Source of the DNA: Desulfurivibrio sp.
GTDB taxonomy: Bacteria > Desulfobacterota > Desulfobulbia > Desulfobulbales > SURF-16
Assembly (NCBI GenBank): GCA_003605035.1
Contig: QZKJ01000046.1
Span: 1-44,574 of the forward strand
Reading direction: 5' to 3'
DNA: 44,574 bases
Part shown: positions 33,522 to 42,592 of the stretch, one piece after another
How the letters are laid out: the number at the start of each line of letters is the position of its first letter
Numbering within the stretch: the stretch's first letter is position 1
Position numbers and translations under genes: made by a program
Notes under the pieces: generated by a model
Databases searched by the model: none
The model's input: only the letters and a program-made list of their open reading frames with translations
Told to the model about the DNA's origin: nothing

Positions 33522-35885
33522 TCATGGGTTTCCCGCGGATGCCACCCCCGGCCGCTCTCCCTCAGGCGTAAAGAGTTGCGGGATGGCGGCCTTGAGCACC
33601 TCTTCGATGCGCTCGACAAAGATGAATTCCATCTCCCGGCGCACGTAATCGGGCAGGTCGTGCAGATCCTTCTCGTTCTCCCCGGGCAGGATGACCCGGT
33701 GAATGCTGGCCCGCCGGGCGGCCAGCACCTTGTCCTTGATGCCGCCCACCGGCAGCACCAGGCCGCTTAAGGTGATTTCCCCGGTCATGGCCGTGTCGCC
33801 GCGCACCGGCAGTCTGCTGTAGAGCGAGGCCAGAGCCGCAGCCATGGTCACCCCGGCTGAAGGCCCGTCCTTGGGAATGGCCCCTGCCGGGACATGGATA
33901 TGCACGGTTCCTTCCGGTTTTTTGATGCCGAGTTCCTTGCCATGGGAGAGGACGTAGCTGTTGGCCGCCATGGCCGATTCCTTCATCACCTCGCCGAGAT
34001 GGCCGGTCAGGGTGAATTTTTCCCCTTCCGGCAGGTCGATGGCCTCCACATAGAGCACGTCGCCCCCCGCCTCGGTCCAGGCCAGGCCGGTTGCCACGCC
34101 GGGCGGCAGATCCCTGCGCAGCTTCTCCACAAAAAAACGCTCCGGACCCAGCATATCCAGCAGCTGGTCAAGCTGCACGGTCACCGGCTCGGTGCGGCCC
34201 TCGGCAAAACGGATGGCCGCCTTGCGGGCCAGTCGGCCCAGCATCCTTTCCAGTTCGCGCACCCCGGCCTCCCGGGTATAGCGGCGGATGACCGCGGCCA
34301 GGGTGGCATCCGGCACGATAAACTGCTCCCCGGTCAGCCCCGCCTCCCGGCGCTGCCTGGGGAAGAGATAATGATGGGCGATTTCCATCTTCTCCTCATC
34401 GCTGTAGCCGGAGAGATGGATCACCTCCATGCGGTCCAGCAGGGGTCTGGGCACGGTATCCAGGGTATTGGCGGTGGTGATGAAAAACACCTTGGAGAGA
34501 TCAAAGGGCAGATCAAGATAGTTGTCCCGGAAGGCCCAGTTCTGGGCCGGATCGAGGATCTCCATCAGGGCGGCCGAGGGGTCGCCGTGGAAATCCCGGC
34601 CCAGCTTGTCGATCTCATCCAGCATCACCAGGGGATTGAGCACCCCGGAGCGGCGCATGGCCTGGATGATGCGGCCGGGCATGGCGCCGATGTAGGTGCG
34701 GCGATGGCCGCGCAGCTCCGCCTCGTCATGCATGCCGCCCAGGCTGAACCGTTCAAACTTCCTGCCCAGAGCCCGGGCGATGGACTGGCCCAGGGAGGTT
34801 TTGCCGACGCCGGGCGGGCCGGCAAAGCAGAGGATCGGCGCCCTGGCCTCGGGGTTCAGCTTCATGACGGCCAGCTGCTCGATGATCCGCTCCTTGACCT
34901 CCTTCAGGCCGTAGTGATCCTCATCCAGCACGTTTCTGGCATTGCCCAGATTGAGATTGTCCGTGGTGGCGGCGTGCCAGGGCAGTTCGAAAATGAGATC
35001 GAGATGGGCCCGGGCCACCTGGTATTCCGGGGAGATGGAGGGGATCTGGCTGAGACGGGACAGTTCCCGTTTCACCTCGTCATGGACATTTTCCGGCAGT
35101 TTCGCCTCCTCCAGCTTTTTCCGCAGATCGGCCAGTTCCTCTTCCGCCGAGCCCTTTTCCCCCAGTTCCTTCTGAATGGCCTGCATCTGCTGGCGCAGGA
35201 TGTAATGGCGCTGCTCCTTGGAGAGTTCGGACTGGGCGTCGCTGGCAATCTTCTGGCGCACCTCGAGGATCTGGATCTCATGGTTGAGGTGGCTGCGGAT
35301 AATGCGCATGGCCGCGGTGGGGGTGGTGGCCTCCAGCAGGATCTGGGCGCTTTTGACATCAAGGGAGAGCAACTGGGCGAGAGGGTAGAGCAACTGCATG
35401 AAATCTTCACCGGGCGCCACGAACTGGGGGAAGTTCAGCTGAACTTCCGGATGGCCCAGGGCGAAGTAGCGGCCGGTAAGTTCCATGATCTCCCGCTGCA
35501 GGGCCTCAACTTCAATGCCCTGCTCCGTGATGATCGGCAGGGTTCTGACCCGCACCTTAAGAAAGGGGGAGGTCTGTTCGGTTTCGGCGATCTCCACCCG
35601 CTCCACCGCCTGGATGATAATCTGCACCATGGACTCGGAGCGGGCAATCAGTTTGACCATGGCCGACGAACCCACGGCATGAAGATCTCTGATGCGGGGA
35701 TTTTCAATAACCGGATCCTGCTGGGCAAAGACCGCCAGCATCTTGTTCTTGGTGGACAGAGCCTCTTCCACCGCGGCCACCGAGGCGGTGCGGTTGATGG
35801 AGATAGGCATGGCCACATAGGGGAAGACCACGGCGTTTTTCAGGGGTAACACCGGCAGGACATAGGTGCGGCTTGTTTCGGTCAC
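33522..35885 (-). CDS. lon: ATP-dependent Lon protease
   Basis: This protein of about 787 residues is a LonA-type cytosolic protease that degrades misfolded and regulatory proteins. The N domain starts at [16 protein letters not shown]. The AAA+ module has Walker [14 protein letters not shown] and Walker [12 protein letters not shown]. The Ser-Lys protease dyad is in [11 protein letters not shown] and the later [11 protein letters not shown] favour the GTG start at 35885, which gives normal Lon length. An in-frame ATG at 35999 with AGGA upstream would add 38 residues coded by visibly less GC-rich sequence. The gene converges with the membrane-sensor gene and is unlinked in function to the T6SS genes. 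Confidence 0.95.
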   Translation of the reverse strand: MTETSRTYVLPVLPLKNAVVFPYVAMPISINRTASVAAVEEALSTKNKMLAVFAQQDPVIENPRIRDLHAVGSSAMVKLIARSESMVQIIIQAVERVEIAETEQTSPFLKVRVRTLPIITEQGIEVEALQREIMELTGRYFALGHPEVQLNFPQFVAPGEDFMQLLYPLAQLLSLDVKSAQILLEATTPTAAMRIIRSHLNHEIQILEVRQKIASDAQSELSKEQRHYILRQQMQAIQKELGEKGSAEEELADLRKKLEEAKLPENVHDEVKRELSRLSQIPSISPEYQVARAHLDLIFELPWHAATTDNLNLGNARNVLDEDHYGLKEVKERIIEQLAVMKLNPEARAPILCFAGPPGVGKTSLGQSIARALGRKFERFSLGGMHDEAELRGHRRTYIGAMPGRIIQAMRRSGVLNPLVMLDEIDKLGRDFHGDPSAALMEILDPAQNWAFRDNYLDLPFDLSKVFFITTANTLDTVPRPLLDRMEVIHLSGYSDEEKMEIAHHYLFPRQRREAGLTGEQFIVPDATLAAVIRRYTREAGVRELERMLGRLARKAAIRFAEGRTEPVTVQLDQLLDMLGPERFFVEKLRRDLPPGVATGLAWTEAGGDVLYVEAIDLPEGEKFTLTGHLGEVMKESAMAANSYVLSHGKELGIKKPEGTVHIHVPAGAIPKDGPSAGVTMAAALASLYSRLPVRGDTAMTGEITLSGLVLPVGGIKDKVLAARRASIHRVILPGENEKDLHDLPDYVRREMEFIFVERIEEVLKAAIPQLFTPEGERPGVASAGNP

Positions 35886-36387
35886 GGCTTCTATTCCCGG
35901 GTTGGTTATTGCTGTGATATTTTTTGCTGATGTCGTACATAAAGCATAAATGGCGGCAAAAGGCAATTGGCTGATGCACCGTCCAGCGGTTTCCGGCATT
36001 TTTCATCCTGCCGGGGTGAATGGGTATTCATTTTTGAAAATTTCTGATGATCTCAATATGTTGTTTCTGGTATTCTCTATTGACAACGGCGGAAGGGCTT
36101 TGGTATCACAAACATATCAGATGACTTGCCTGGGGCGCTTATGCTGACAGCCAAATGGGGTTTAGGCAGCGCCTGAAATGCCTATGATTGCGGGGCTTTC
36201 TGCCAGGTGGCTTCAGCCTGAGCGCTAGAAATTTTGCAGGTCATTCCGGGGCGGGAGCGGGCCAGGCCCGCGACCTTTGACCTTGCGGGCAACACTGGCG
36301 CCGCGGGCCTGGCCGCTCTTGCCCCGCGAGACGGGTTCCGGCAACGCAAACGCTGGAGCGCACTTCAACCTGAAACGGGGTGAGACC
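35886..36387. promoter_or_regulatory. Divergent intergenic region between lon and vgrG2
   Basis: About 500 bases without a convincing gene. It holds the lon leader on the minus strand and, for the plus strand, a candidate promoter TTGACA (36080-36085), 18 nt, TATCAC (36104-36109). A REPIN-like element (36254-36323) lies between that promoter and vgrG2, so it would sit in the 5' leader of the vgrG2 mRNA. GGGGTGA at about 36377 is the vgrG2 Shine-Dalgarno. Confidence 0.4.
36254..36323. repeat. REPIN-like inverted REP pair, copy 2
   Basis: The left unit GGAGCGGGCCAGGCCCGCGA begins at 36254, and a near-complement runs from 36302 (CGCGGGCCTGGCCGCTC, lacking one C) to about 36323. Total length is 70 bp, matching the other two copies. 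It differs from copy 3 mainly at the loop (CAG for CAT) and lacks the outer GTA. Confidence 0.65.
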
Positions 36388-38772
36388 ATGTCAAACGGGG
36401 GGGCCATTTTTACCCAGGAGAATCGACTTCTTGCCATCAACACCCCGCTGGGCGAGGATGTGCTGCTGCTTGCCCGCTTCCAGGGCAGCGAGGGGGTGTC
36501 CCGCCTTTTCCACTTTGAGCTGGAACTCTTTTCCGAATACCATAATGTCTCCTTTGAGAAGATTATCGGCGAGAATGTCACGGTCTCCCTTTTTCTGGCC
36601 GACGGCAGCCGTCGCCATTTCAACGGCCTGATCTCCCGCTTCAGCCATGAACATGGCATGGATGACCAGGAAAGCTCTCTACGCTTCTCCAGATACCATG
36701 CCACCATGGTGCCCTGGTTCTGGCTGCTGACCAGAACAGCGGATTCCCGCATCTTCCAGAAGCTGTCGGTGCCGGACATCGTCAACAAGATTTTCGACGA
36801 GCACGGTTTTGCCGACTACAGCCTGCGGCTGAGCTCCACTTACGGGGTGCGGGATTACACCGTGCAGTACCGGGAGACCGACTTCAACTTTATCTCCCGG
36901 CTGCTGGAGGAGGAGGGGATTTTCTATTTCTTCGAACAGGAGGAAAAGAAACATACCCTGGTGCTGGCTGACTCGCCGATGGAGCATAAATCATGCCCGG
37001 GGCAGGAGACGGCCAGATGCCGCATCAGCGGCGGCAGCTTCCTGGAGGAGGATATGGTGACCACCCTGAAGGTGGCCAGGGAGATCCGGGCCGGCAAATA
37101 CAGCATCAACGACTTCAACTATGAGATCCCCAATGCGGATCTCAAGGTTTCGGTGGACTCCAAGCATGTGCTGGGGCCAGGGGACCGGGAGATTTATGAC
37201 TATCCGGGCCAGTACGCCAAGCGCCAGGAAGGTGATCATCTGGCCACCATCCGCATGGAAGAGGAGGAAGCCAGGATCACCACCCTGACCGGCACCGGCA
37301 ACTGCCGCTCCTTTGCCGGCGGCTGCCGTTTCCGCCTGCAGGACTATTGCCGGCCTGACCTCAATGACAAGGATTATGTGCTGTCCTCCGTCACCCATGA
37401 CGCCCGGCAGGAGGGTGTCTATACCGGCAGCGGCGGCCTCACCGGCGGGGAGGCGGGAGTCGCCTACAGCAACCAGTTTCAGTGCATCCCCCATGAGGTG
37501 CCCTTCCGGCCGGTGCGCAGCACCCCCAGGCCGGTGGTGGAAGGGGTGCAGACCGCCATTGTCGTCGGGCCTGCGGGTGAAGAGATCTACACCGACAAGC
37601 TGGGCCGGGTCAAGGTGCAGTTTCACTGGGACCGGGAGGGGCAGCGCAACGAAAACAGCTCCTGCTGGCTGCGGGTCAGTCAGTCCATGGCCGGCAACAG
37701 CTGGGGAGCCGTGTTTCTGCCCAGGGTCGGCCATGAGGTGATTGTCGAGTTCATCGAGGGCGATCCGGACCGGCCGATCATCACCGGCCAGGTTTACCAC
37801 GGCACCAATCTGCCGCCGTACAAGCTGCCGGACGAAAAGACCAAGAGCACCTTCAAGTCCAACACCTCGCCGGACGGCGGCGCCTTTAACGAGATCCGTT
37901 TCGAGGACAAGAAGGGGGAGGAGCAGCTGTTCATCCACGCCGCCAAAAATCAGGACATCCGCGTGGTGCAGGACTGTTTTGAATGGGTGGGCGCCAGCCG
38001 CCACCTGATCATCAAGACCGACCAGTTCGTCAAGGTGGAGAACAACCGCAATGTGGAGGTGGCCGCCGACCACAAGGAGCAGATCGGCAAGGACCTCCAT
38101 GTCAAGGTCGCCGGCAAGGAGGCCAGGGCGGTGGGGGGCAGTCTGTCGCTCACGGTGGACGGCGCCGTGACCGAGGTCTTCAAGGCCAGTCACTCCGAGG
38201 ATACCACGGGCAGCTACTATCTGAACGCCATGGGCGTGGTCATCGAGGCCATGCAGGGCATCACCCTGAAATGCGGCGGCAGCAGCGTGGTCATCGACCA
38301 GGCCGGAGTGACGGTTTCCGGCATCAAGGTCACCCTGGACGGCAGCATGACCATGATCAATTCCGGACCGGGATCGTCGCCCGCTTCAGGCTCGGCCGGC
38401 AGCGCCATTACCCCCATTGCTCCTGATCCGGCCCAGGAGGCCGATGTGGCCGATCCGGGCGCCATGGCCAAGATCAAGGAAGACCAGCTGGCAAAACAGA
38501 CCGGCAAATACGGGGCCCAGCCGGCCCGGCCCTACAAACCGCCCCGGAGCCAGGCCGAAAAGGAACGGAAGAAGAGCTGGGTGGAGATCAAGCTGGAGGA
38601 CCAGGCGGGGTTGCCCGTGCCCGGCGAGCGCTACCAGATCAAATTGCCCGATGGTTCGGTGCTGGACGGCACGCTGGACGGCAATGGCTTTGCCCGGGTG
38701 AACGGCATTGATCCGGGCACGTGCGAAGTGACCTTCCCCAATCTTGACCGCGAGTCGTGGGAGCCCAGATAA
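36388..38772 (+). CDS. vgrG: T6SS spike protein VgrG (VgrG2) with C-terminal transthyretin-like extension
   Basis: This 794-residue VgrG has a head nearly the same as that of the VgrG at 8359 (shared GEDVLLLA, YRETDFNFISRLLE, GKY-IND-N, VVEGVQTAIVVGP, RVKVQFHWDREG, EGDPDRPIITG). The tail differs. The needle is shorter, with VENNRNVEVAADHKEQIGKD and a KCGGSSVVIDQAGVTVSG turn. A Pro/Ala-rich linker (about 665-720) and a final domain (about 725-794, WVEIKLEDQAGLPVPGERYQI, LDGTLDGNGFARV) follow, like the transthyretin or carboxypeptidase-regulatory domains that dock effectors. ATG 36388 follows GGGGTGA. The next gene encodes a candidate metallopeptidase, a likely cargo for this tail. Confidence 0.95.
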   Translation: MSNGGAIFTQENRLLAINTPLGEDVLLLARFQGSEGVSRLFHFELELFSEYHNVSFEKIIGENVTVSLFLADGSRRHFNGLISRFSHEHGMDDQESSLRFSRYHATMVPWFWLLTRTADSRIFQKLSVPDIVNKIFDEHGFADYSLRLSSTYGVRDYTVQYRETDFNFISRLLEEEGIFYFFEQEEKKHTLVLADSPMEHKSCPGQETARCRISGGSFLEEDMVTTLKVAREIRAGKYSINDFNYEIPNADLKVSVDSKHVLGPGDREIYDYPGQYAKRQEGDHLATIRMEEEEARITTLTGTGNCRSFAGGCRFRLQDYCRPDLNDKDYVLSSVTHDARQEGVYTGSGGLTGGEAGVAYSNQFQCIPHEVPFRPVRSTPRPVVEGVQTAIVVGPAGEEIYTDKLGRVKVQFHWDREGQRNENSSCWLRVSQSMAGNSWGAVFLPRVGHEVIVEFIEGDPDRPIITGQVYHGTNLPPYKLPDEKTKSTFKSNTSPDGGAFNEIRFEDKKGEEQLFIHAAKNQDIRVVQDCFEWVGASRHLIIKTDQFVKVENNRNVEVAADHKEQIGKDLHVKVAGKEARAVGGSLSLTVDGAVTEVFKASHSEDTTGSYYLNAMGVVIEAMQGITLKCGGSSVVIDQAGVTVSGIKVTLDGSMTMINSGPGSSPASGSAGSAITPIAPDPAQEADVADPGAMAKIKEDQLAKQTGKYGAQPARPYKPPRSQAEKERKKSWVEIKLEDQAGLPVPGERYQIKLPDGSVLDGTLDGNGFARVNGIDPGTCEVTFPNLDRESWEPR

Positions 38773-38812
38773 GGGAGATGGAAATTACTAACTTACCGTT
38801 TTTGGTTAGGTT

Positions 38813-38882
38813 GTAGGAGCGGGCCATGCCCGCGATCATTAGTGTTCTGACTTGTAATATCGCGGGCATGGCCCGCTCCTAC
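38813..38882. repeat. REPIN-like inverted REP pair, copy 3 (perfect)
   Basis: A perfect 24-bp inverted repeat (38813-38836 and 38859-38882) surrounds a 22-nt spacer. Each arm also contains its own small palindrome (GCGGGC-CAT-GCCCGC type). An outer imperfect repeat (CTTACCGTTT at about 38792-38801 against AAACGGTAA near 38906-38914) brackets it. The element sits between vgrG2 and the zincin gene and could act as a strong mRNA hairpin there. Confidence 0.85.
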
Positions 38883-38971
38883 TAGATGTTTATGTAAATA
38901 TCATAAACGGTAATTTGGCATTTTCCAAGTCCCTAAGGCCCCGGTTTATCGGTGCATGGAGATGTGAGCTG

Positions 38972-40966
38972 ATGGCTGATGAATTTCAGAATGTGACGGC
39001 AAATGACGGTGATACCCTGTGCGGCATCGCCGCCCGCTTCGGCTATGTGAACTGCCAGCGGGTGCGGGAGGTGGCGGAGAACGAGCCGTTCCGCAACCGT
39101 CCCCTGCGCAGCGGCGACGTGGTCAGGGTGCCGCTCATCGAGCGGCGCAACGAAGGGGGCCGCGATGTGGAGGTGCAGCACATCTTCCGGCGCTGGGGGA
39201 TTCCTGCGCCGGCGATCCGCATCGTCCACGGCTCCCAGTGGACGCCGGCTGCCCAGGACCGGACCTTGACCTTTGTCAATATCAGCAACTATGTGAGCAA
39301 CCAGGCCGGCAGAAACGGCACCAATGCCTTCCCCGCCGGTTTTGGTTATCAGGCCGACGGCCATGCCGACCCGGACAGCTTCAAGATCGAGGTGGTGGAC
39401 CCCCAGGCCGGCGGCAATTCCGTCAATGTGACCCTGGAGGCTTTAAAGCCGGTCTATCGGGCGGACGGCACCATTGATCCGGCAACCGTGGTTTACAACC
39501 CCTTTGCCGCGGGCGACGCCGATGCCGGCATGCGCAGCATTATCGTGGCCTGCCAGCAGATGAGCGCCAGGAGCAGCACTCGCTACCGCTCCCGCTACCT
39601 GCGGCTGGTGGTGGACGACCAGGATTTCGCCGCCTTGTCCGGCAACCCCAAGCGCACCGACGGCACGGCCCAGGCCCTGCTGGTTTCGGATCTGGCCGAC
39701 GGCAACAACACCGCCAATGATCATCTGGAGATTCTCGACCAGCGCATCCGCGCCACCTATGAGCTGCGCAACTGTCCCGCCCCGGCCGGTCAGCAGAAAT
39801 GCCGGGTGGTGTCTGAGCTGCCCATGGAGGAGGCGGCCCGCCGACGGATCAAGCTGTGCGTGCATGTCTTCAGGGAGGCAGTGGGCGGGGGCAATGCCGC
39901 GGGCATCACCGAGCAGAATATCCGCTACCGGACCATGAAATGGTTCCGCCGGGCCTATGCCCAGATCAGTCTGGCCCCCAGGTTTGTCCCCTGCCGGGTA
40001 GGTGCCCCTGCCATTGAATTTCTTGACCCGCCGCCGGACAACATGCTCACCATCAGTCAGGAACACGGCCGGCCGGTTTCCGCGGCCGGCGGGCCTTACC
40101 GGCTGTCCTTCCGGCTGGGGCTGCCGCCCGCTGACGTTGCCGCCGCCGAAGCCGCCGCCACCGGCGCGGGGCTCACCGCCGCCGCCGCCCGGCCTACGGT
40201 GACGGTCAATCTCACCCTGAACTGGACGCCGGAGCAGGTGGCCGCGGCCATCGTCGCCGAGGTGGGGGCGCTGCGGGGCAATATCTTCGCGGCCCAGTCC
40301 TTTGCCAATGCCCGTGCCTTTACCGCCGTCAACCGTTCCTGCGATATTCTCATCACCCGCACTGACAACAGGCGGGTGATGATCGAAAACGAGACCCTGA
40401 CCCCTGGGGCCGGCATCACCATTGATGTGGCCCGGGTCAACATCACCAATGTCAACGGCGCGCTGCCCAACTCGCTGCCGGTGCTCAATCCCGACCTGCG
40501 GCGGCTGATCCGCGCCGCTCCCGGCACCGACGACCGGCTTGATTTTTATATCTGCCGCGAGTTCACCACCTTCGGCGGGCTCGGCCTCATCCCCCACACC
40601 GATCTGCGCGCCGACTACCGGGCCGATTCCCCCTTGCGCTGGGCCTGCTTTGTCATGGCCCGGGATTTCATGGACGCCGGCGACGACTGGCCCTGGGCCT
40701 ATCCCCATGAGGCCGGCCACGTGCTGCCCGATGCCTTTCATGTGGACAACGCCAGCCCCCTGGCCTCGCCATGTCTGATGCGGGAAACGGTATTGAGCCA
40801 GCTCTGCCCGGTGGACGCCTCCAAGCGTCTCTTTGACACGCCGGTCAACATCCGCTATGCCTGCTGGGACCCGGCCCAGCCCACGGTGGGGGCCGCGCGC
40901 TGGGTGACGGGCAGCATGGCGGAGAGGTTCCGCAGCCGGGGGGCGTCGGTTCTGGAGAACTGGTGA
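38972..40966 (+). CDS. LysM domain protein with zinc-metallopeptidase motif; candidate T6SS effector
   Basis: This 664-residue protein opens with a LysM-like domain (about 4-55: NDGDTLCGIAARFGY, then LRSGDVVRVP). A long middle region of unknown fold follows (about 60-500), including an Ala-rich segment near 390-410. A C-terminal part contains HEAGH at 579-583, the HExxH zinc motif, with His590 as a possible third ligand. No signal peptide is seen, as expected for T6SS cargo. It lies just after vgrG2 and just before a lipoprotein gene. LysM would target peptidoglycan, and a periplasmic peptidase is the best guess, as for the metallopeptidase tail of P. aeruginosa VgrG2b. GGAG at 38958-38961 precedes ATG 38972. 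Confidence 0.75.
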   Translation: MADEFQNVTANDGDTLCGIAARFGYVNCQRVREVAENEPFRNRPLRSGDVVRVPLIERRNEGGRDVEVQHIFRRWGIPAPAIRIVHGSQWTPAAQDRTLTFVNISNYVSNQAGRNGTNAFPAGFGYQADGHADPDSFKIEVVDPQAGGNSVNVTLEALKPVYRADGTIDPATVVYNPFAAGDADAGMRSIIVACQQMSARSSTRYRSRYLRLVVDDQDFAALSGNPKRTDGTAQALLVSDLADGNNTANDHLEILDQRIRATYELRNCPAPAGQQKCRVVSELPMEEAARRRIKLCVHVFREAVGGGNAAGITEQNIRYRTMKWFRRAYAQISLAPRFVPCRVGAPAIEFLDPPPDNMLTISQEHGRPVSAAGGPYRLSFRLGLPPADVAAAEAAATGAGLTAAAARPTVTVNLTLNWTPEQVAAAIVAEVGALRGNIFAAQSFANARAFTAVNRSCDILITRTDNRRVMIENETLTPGAGITIDVARVNITNVNGALPNSLPVLNPDLRRLIRAAPGTDDRLDFYICREFTTFGGLGLIPHTDLRADYRADSPLRWACFVMARDFMDAGDDWPWAYPHEAGHVLPDAFHVDNASPLASPCLMRETVLSQLCPVDASKRLFDTPVNIRYACWDPAQPTVGAARWVTGSMAERFRSRGASVLENW

Positions 40967-40987
40967 GAAACCGGCTATTTTTTTGGG

Positions 40988-42094
40988 ATGGTCACAGTGA
41001 AAATGTCATGGAAAAATAAGTATTTCCGGCAAAACGGCCTGTTTAGCCCCAGGTTGTGGATGCTGGCCGGCGTGCTGCTGGCGCTGGTATTGCCGGCTGG
41101 CTGCCAGGCTGCTGAGAGGACGGGAAAAATGAATCAGGAAACGATGAAGCAGGAGAGACCGCAGATCAGAATCACCACGGTGCGCTATGATGAGATGCAC
41201 GGCCGGGCCCAGCTGCGCAACTACATCTTCGGCGGCATCCGTTCCGTGCCGCGGGTGCCCAGGGGCATCGAGCCGGAACTGGTGTCGCGTTTCATCATTG
41301 ACGAGATCGAGCCGGATTCGCCGCCGGACGCTTACGCCAAAACGGTGCAGGTCCTGCGTTTTTATGAGCGGGCGGACTGTCTGCCCCATCTGCGCAGGAT
41401 CCTTACCGGCAAGGAAAAAACCAGCGCGGATCTGCTCCGTTCAGCCTTTGTCGCCCAGGCCATGGCCGAGGTGGGCACGCCCGAGGAGGCCCAGGAGGCG
41501 GCCCGCTATTTTGATGCCCATCTGGCCGGCCACAGCAAGGCCATGGAGGCAATGGACGTGCTGCTGGAGACCCTGGTGGTGCTCACCCCGGCCGGGTCGG
41601 CCGACCGGCTCAGCCAGCGCATTGCCGAGGAGGTGCAGGCCAGACAGGCCCAGGAGAACGAGAGCGAGGAAGGCATGCGCGCCTTTCAGCGGGTGGCCGC
41701 CATCCAGCGGCTCAAGCTGCCCCAGGCCCTGGCCGCGGCCGAGGGCAAGAGGAAGGTGCTGGCCCTGCAGGGGGGTGAGCAGCTGGCTGAACTGGTGGCC
41801 ATCTACATGGGCGCCTCCGGCCTCAGCGATGAACTGATGATGACCTGGGCGGCCCGGATGCTGCGGCGGCAGGCCATGACCGGGGATCCTGCGCCGATCT
41901 ATACGGCCCTGGCCGCGGAGATTAATAAGGCTGATCCGGCCAAGGTGGGCAAGGATGCGCTTACCGACACCATGGTGAGCCGCGCCGCCCAGGCGATCCT
42001 CTACCTGCAGGGCACCCTCGACAAAAAGCAGCGCGCCCTCTACGACAAGACCCGGCTTGGCGCCATGAATTACCTGTGGGATGACCTGCCGTGA
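40988..42094 (+). CDS. Predicted outer-membrane lipoprotein; candidate immunity to the zincin effector
   Basis: This 368-residue protein has a basic start, a hydrophobic core (about 22-36) and a lipobox-like LPAGC with Cys39; Gln40 at +2 suggests the outer membrane. The mature part is helical and acidic, with HEAT-like repetition but no known domain. It begins 21 nt after the zincin gene, with a weak Shine-Dalgarno (ATG 41003 is an alternative start). Location in the periplasm is what an immunity protein against a periplasmic peptidase would need. It could instead be a structural T6SS accessory. Confidence 0.65.
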   Translation: MVTVKMSWKNKYFRQNGLFSPRLWMLAGVLLALVLPAGCQAAERTGKMNQETMKQERPQIRITTVRYDEMHGRAQLRNYIFGGIRSVPRVPRGIEPELVSRFIIDEIEPDSPPDAYAKTVQVLRFYERADCLPHLRRILTGKEKTSADLLRSAFVAQAMAEVGTPEEAQEAARYFDAHLAGHSKAMEAMDVLLETLVVLTPAGSADRLSQRIAEEVQARQAQENESEEGMRAFQRVAAIQRLKLPQALAAAEGKRKVLALQGGEQLAELVAIYMGASGLSDELMMTWAARMLRRQAMTGDPAPIYTALAAEINKADPAKVGKDALTDTMVSRAAQAILYLQGTLDKKQRALYDKTRLGAMNYLWDDLP

Positions 42095-42102
42095 AGACAG
42101 GA

Positions 42103-42206
42103 GTGAGAAGTGAGAAGTGAGAAGTGAAAAGTGAAAAGTGAAAAGATGGAGACCTTCCTGTCTTCTCCCTTCTTACTTCTCCCTTCTTACTTTTTACTTT
42201 TCACTC
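42103..42206. repeat. Heptanucleotide tandem repeat with facing inverted arm
   Basis: Six perfect-length heptads (GTGAGAA three times, then GTGAAAA three times) fill 42103-42144. After a 17-nt spacer the strand shows the imperfect complement (about 42162-42206, rich in TTCTTACTT and TTTTCAC). Together they can form a long A/G-T/C hairpin just before the PAAR gene. The asymmetric purine strand and short period suggest slippage-prone sequence. Confidence 0.8.
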
Positions 42207-42222
42207 AAAAAAAGGAGAGACC

Positions 42223-42525
42223 ATGCCGCCAGCCGCAAGAGTAGGAGATATGCATAGCTGCCCGTTGCAGACGCCGACGCCGGCCGGCCCGGTGCCCCAT
42301 ATCGGCGGCCCGGTGCTGCCGCCGGGCTGCCCCATGGTGCTGATCGGCAACCAGCCGGCGGCCCGCCTGGGCGATCAGGCGACCTGTGTCGGCCCGCCTG
42401 ATGTGATTGTCAAGGGCTCGGCCACGGTAATGATCGGCAACCAGCCGGCGGCCAGGATGGGAGACCTGACGGCCCACGGCGGCAGCATTGTGGCCGGCTG
42501 CCCGACGGTGCTGATCGGCGGCTGA
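42223..42525 (+). CDS. PAAR domain T6SS spike-tip protein
   Basis: This 100-residue protein is a stand-alone PAAR cone that sharpens the VgrG tip. The fold repeat is visible twice: VLIGNQPAARLGDQATC and VMIGNQPAARMGDLTAHGG. The start is PPAARVGDMHSCP and the end GCPTVLIGG. The His and Cys residues (His11, Cys13, later Cys and His) can hold the zinc ion. AAAGGAGAGA (about 42209-42218) gives a strong Shine-Dalgarno. No toxin extension is fused, so cargo would bind through VgrG2 or non-covalently. Confidence 0.95.
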   Translation: MPPAARVGDMHSCPLQTPTPAGPVPHIGGPVLPPGCPMVLIGNQPAARLGDQATCVGPPDVIVKGSATVMIGNQPAARMGDLTAHGGSIVAGCPTVLIGG

Positions 42526-42592
42526 ACCCTTCTGCCCTGGTCTGCATGGTAATCCAGGGCAAACCGGACAATGGTGTTCTGACGACCCGCCT

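Noticed and set aside
33894..35849. Long plus-strand open frame opposite lon
   Set aside because: It is a shadow of lon in GC-rich DNA, with Gly/His/Gln-rich composition and no domain.
42103..42206. Heptad repeats as a CRISPR array or iteron origin
   Set aside because: Units are 7 nt with no spacers, and no replication gene or DnaA box is seen nearby.
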